DNA of 64,000 nucleotides, from the NCBI RefSeq assembly GCF_902497995.1, contig NZ_CABVII010000026.1, positions 26,600 to 90,599 of the forward strand. Direction: 5' to 3'. The translations under genes and the position numbers were made by a program. The notes beneath the pieces were generated by a model. The model had not been told where the DNA came from. It saw nothing but the letters and a program-made list of their open reading frames with translations, and ran no database searches. Shown here one piece after another: positions 63,054-64,000 of the stretch. The DNA is from Pseudomonas fluorescens (GTDB lineage: Bacteria; Pseudomonadota; Gammaproteobacteria; Pseudomonadales; Pseudomonadaceae). The first letter of the stretch is position 1, and each line of letters begins with the position of its first letter.

Positions 63054-63756
63054 CTGGTTAAAAAACAAACAAGTCTGCTTGCTGTGCGGCGAAGCGTCCG
63101 ATGATGCGACTCCCATTTGCACCGCCTGTGAAACCGACCTCCCCTGGCTTGGCGACCAATGCCAGACCTGTGCCCTGCCCTTGCCCGGCGCAGGAATGAC
63201 GTGCGGCCAATGCCTGAAGCAACCGCCGGCCTTCGACCGGGTCGCTGTGCCTTGGACCTACGGCTTTCCGGTCGACAGCCTGGTCACCCGTTTCAAGCAC
63301 AGCGCGAACTGGCCGTTCGGTCGCCTGCTCGCCGAACTTTTCGCCCGGTTTCTGCTCCATCGTTTCGATGAAGACCTGGATCGACCCGACGCTCTGGTCC
63401 CCGTACCACTCGCTGCCAAACGCCTGCGCCAACGGGGTTTCAACCAGGCCGCGATGCTTGCCCGCTGGCTCGGCCCCAGCCTCGACATTCCTTGCGATGA
63501 AAGGCTGTTGCTGAGGGTGCTGGACACCAGCGCGCAACAGGAGCTGAAGGCTGACGCCCGCAAAAAGAACCTGCGTAATGCCTTCGCACTGGTACCCGAT
63601 GCCTCGGTCAAGGGTCGGCACCTGGCGCTGGTGGATGACGTGCTGACCACCGGCGCCACTGCACAGGCACTGGCTCGTCTATTGATGGACGCCGGCGCTG
63701 CGCGGGTCGACGTCTACTGCCTGGCCCGCACCCCCAAACCCGGCGACACGGTTTGA
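63016..63756 (+). CDS. comF: ComF family phosphoribosyltransferase-like protein
   Basis: 246 residues. Paired CxxC zinc knuckles are at the N terminus (CLLCGEA, ICTACETDLP, QCQTCALPLP, MTCGQC). A phosphoribosyltransferase fold follows, with the PRPP loop ALVDDVLTTGATAQALA (about 208). The family is linked to DNA uptake and competence in several bacteria; its reaction is unknown. The annotated ATG at 63016 lies within the bioB promoter region, and VYIWLKNKQ after it looks family-conserved, so this start is likely. Confidence 0.86.
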   Translation: MRCQPRYDGPVYIWLKNKQVCLLCGEASDDATPICTACETDLPWLGDQCQTCALPLPGAGMTCGQCLKQPPAFDRVAVPWTYGFPVDSLVTRFKHSANWPFGRLLAELFARFLLHRFDEDLDRPDALVPVPLAAKRLRQRGFNQAAMLARWLGPSLDIPCDERLLLRVLDTSAQQELKADARKKNLRNAFALVPDASVKGRHLALVDDVLTTGATAQALARLLMDAGAARVDVYCLARTPKPGDTV

Positions 63757-63771
63757 CCCAAGGACACAAAA

Positions 63772-63812
63772 CCTGTGGGAGCGGCGATGCGGCGATCCGA
63801 CTTGCTCGCGAA
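63772..63812. repeat. single REP element downstream of comF
   Basis: CTGTGGGAGCGGCGATGCGG ... CGATCCGACTTGCTCGCGAAA, the GATGCGGCGATCCGA variant also seen inverted at 38412. A weaker half (GGAGCAAGCCCGCTTGTA, about 63873) follows. The last bases to 64000 hold no recognisable gene; GGAGGAG (63907) and CTCCTCC (63972) form a wide inverted repeat of unclear meaning. Confidence 0.75.
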
Positions 63813-64000
63813 AGCGGCCTGGCATTCGACAGAGTTATCGACTGAACTGACGCCTTCGTCGGAGCGCCGCCCGGAGCAAGCCCGCTTGTATGCTAGGACT
63901 TGAAGGGAGGAGAAGGGACAAAGCCCGATTCTGACTGTTGACGCAGTACAGATCCGTGGGAGATTTCGCCCCTCCTCCTTTCACCCAAGCGCCGATAAAG

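Overview
The window is chromosomal DNA of a fluorescent-group Pseudomonas. The evidence is the gene order (lptD-surA-pdxA-rsmA-apaGH, rpsU-dnaG-rpoD beside an RmcA-type sensor, davBA-pqqFABCDE, bioBFHCD), the high GC, and many REP doublets (REPINs) with GCGGGCAAGC / GCGAGCAAGC cores between genes. Most of it is conserved core genome. One accessory patch lies at about 31.9-35.4 kb.

Layout. 0-6.3 kb: a two-component pair (response regulator cut by the window edge, and a hybrid periplasmic-binding/PAS histidine kinase), a DUF3530 protein, a DjlA-like J-protein, and murU-amgK for cell-wall recycling. 6.4-14.1 kb: lptD, surA, pdxA, rsmA, apaG, apaH and glpE, mostly overlapping or tightly spaced. 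14.4-19.3 kb: the PrkA kinase / YeaH / SpoVR trio. 19.4-23.3 kb: cca, folK-folB, plsY, tsaD. 23.5-28.1 kb: the macromolecular synthesis operon rpsU-dnaG-rpoD. 28.2-32.0 kb: an RmcA-like GGDEF/EAL protein and a CAU-anticodon tRNA, probably Ile2.

The accessory patch starts inside that tRNA. A 48-49 nt copy of the tRNA 3' end lies 1.15 kb downstream and brackets a single PP2C-like gene. Next come an orphan HigA-type antitoxin with only the tail of its toxin, a structured RNA resembling C4 antisense RNA, the DUF3077 gene it probably controls, and a stand-alone M41 (FtsH-type) peptidase. In the C4-like RNA, two loop segments are complementary to two boxes at the DUF3077 ribosome-binding site. A second pair of the same boxes sits upstream of the RNA. 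I consider this the most interesting part of the window.

35.4-49.0 kb: PQQ glucose dehydrogenase (gcd), an Lrp-type regulator with davB-davA (lysine to 5-aminovalerate), and the PQQ cluster pqqF, A, B, C, D, E plus an S9 peptidase. The cofactor pathway and one of its main client enzymes are therefore close together. 49.1-52 kb: a Pmp3-type peptide, a class III aminotransferase and a LysR regulator. 52.1-58.1 kb: three tandem acyl-CoA dehydrogenases, the upstream one preceded by two PsrA-type operator palindromes. 58.3-63.8 kb: the biotin operon bioB-F-H-C-D on the minus strand, with a BirA-type operator overlapping the bioB promoter and the first codons of divergent comF. The last 240 bases show only REP-like sequence.
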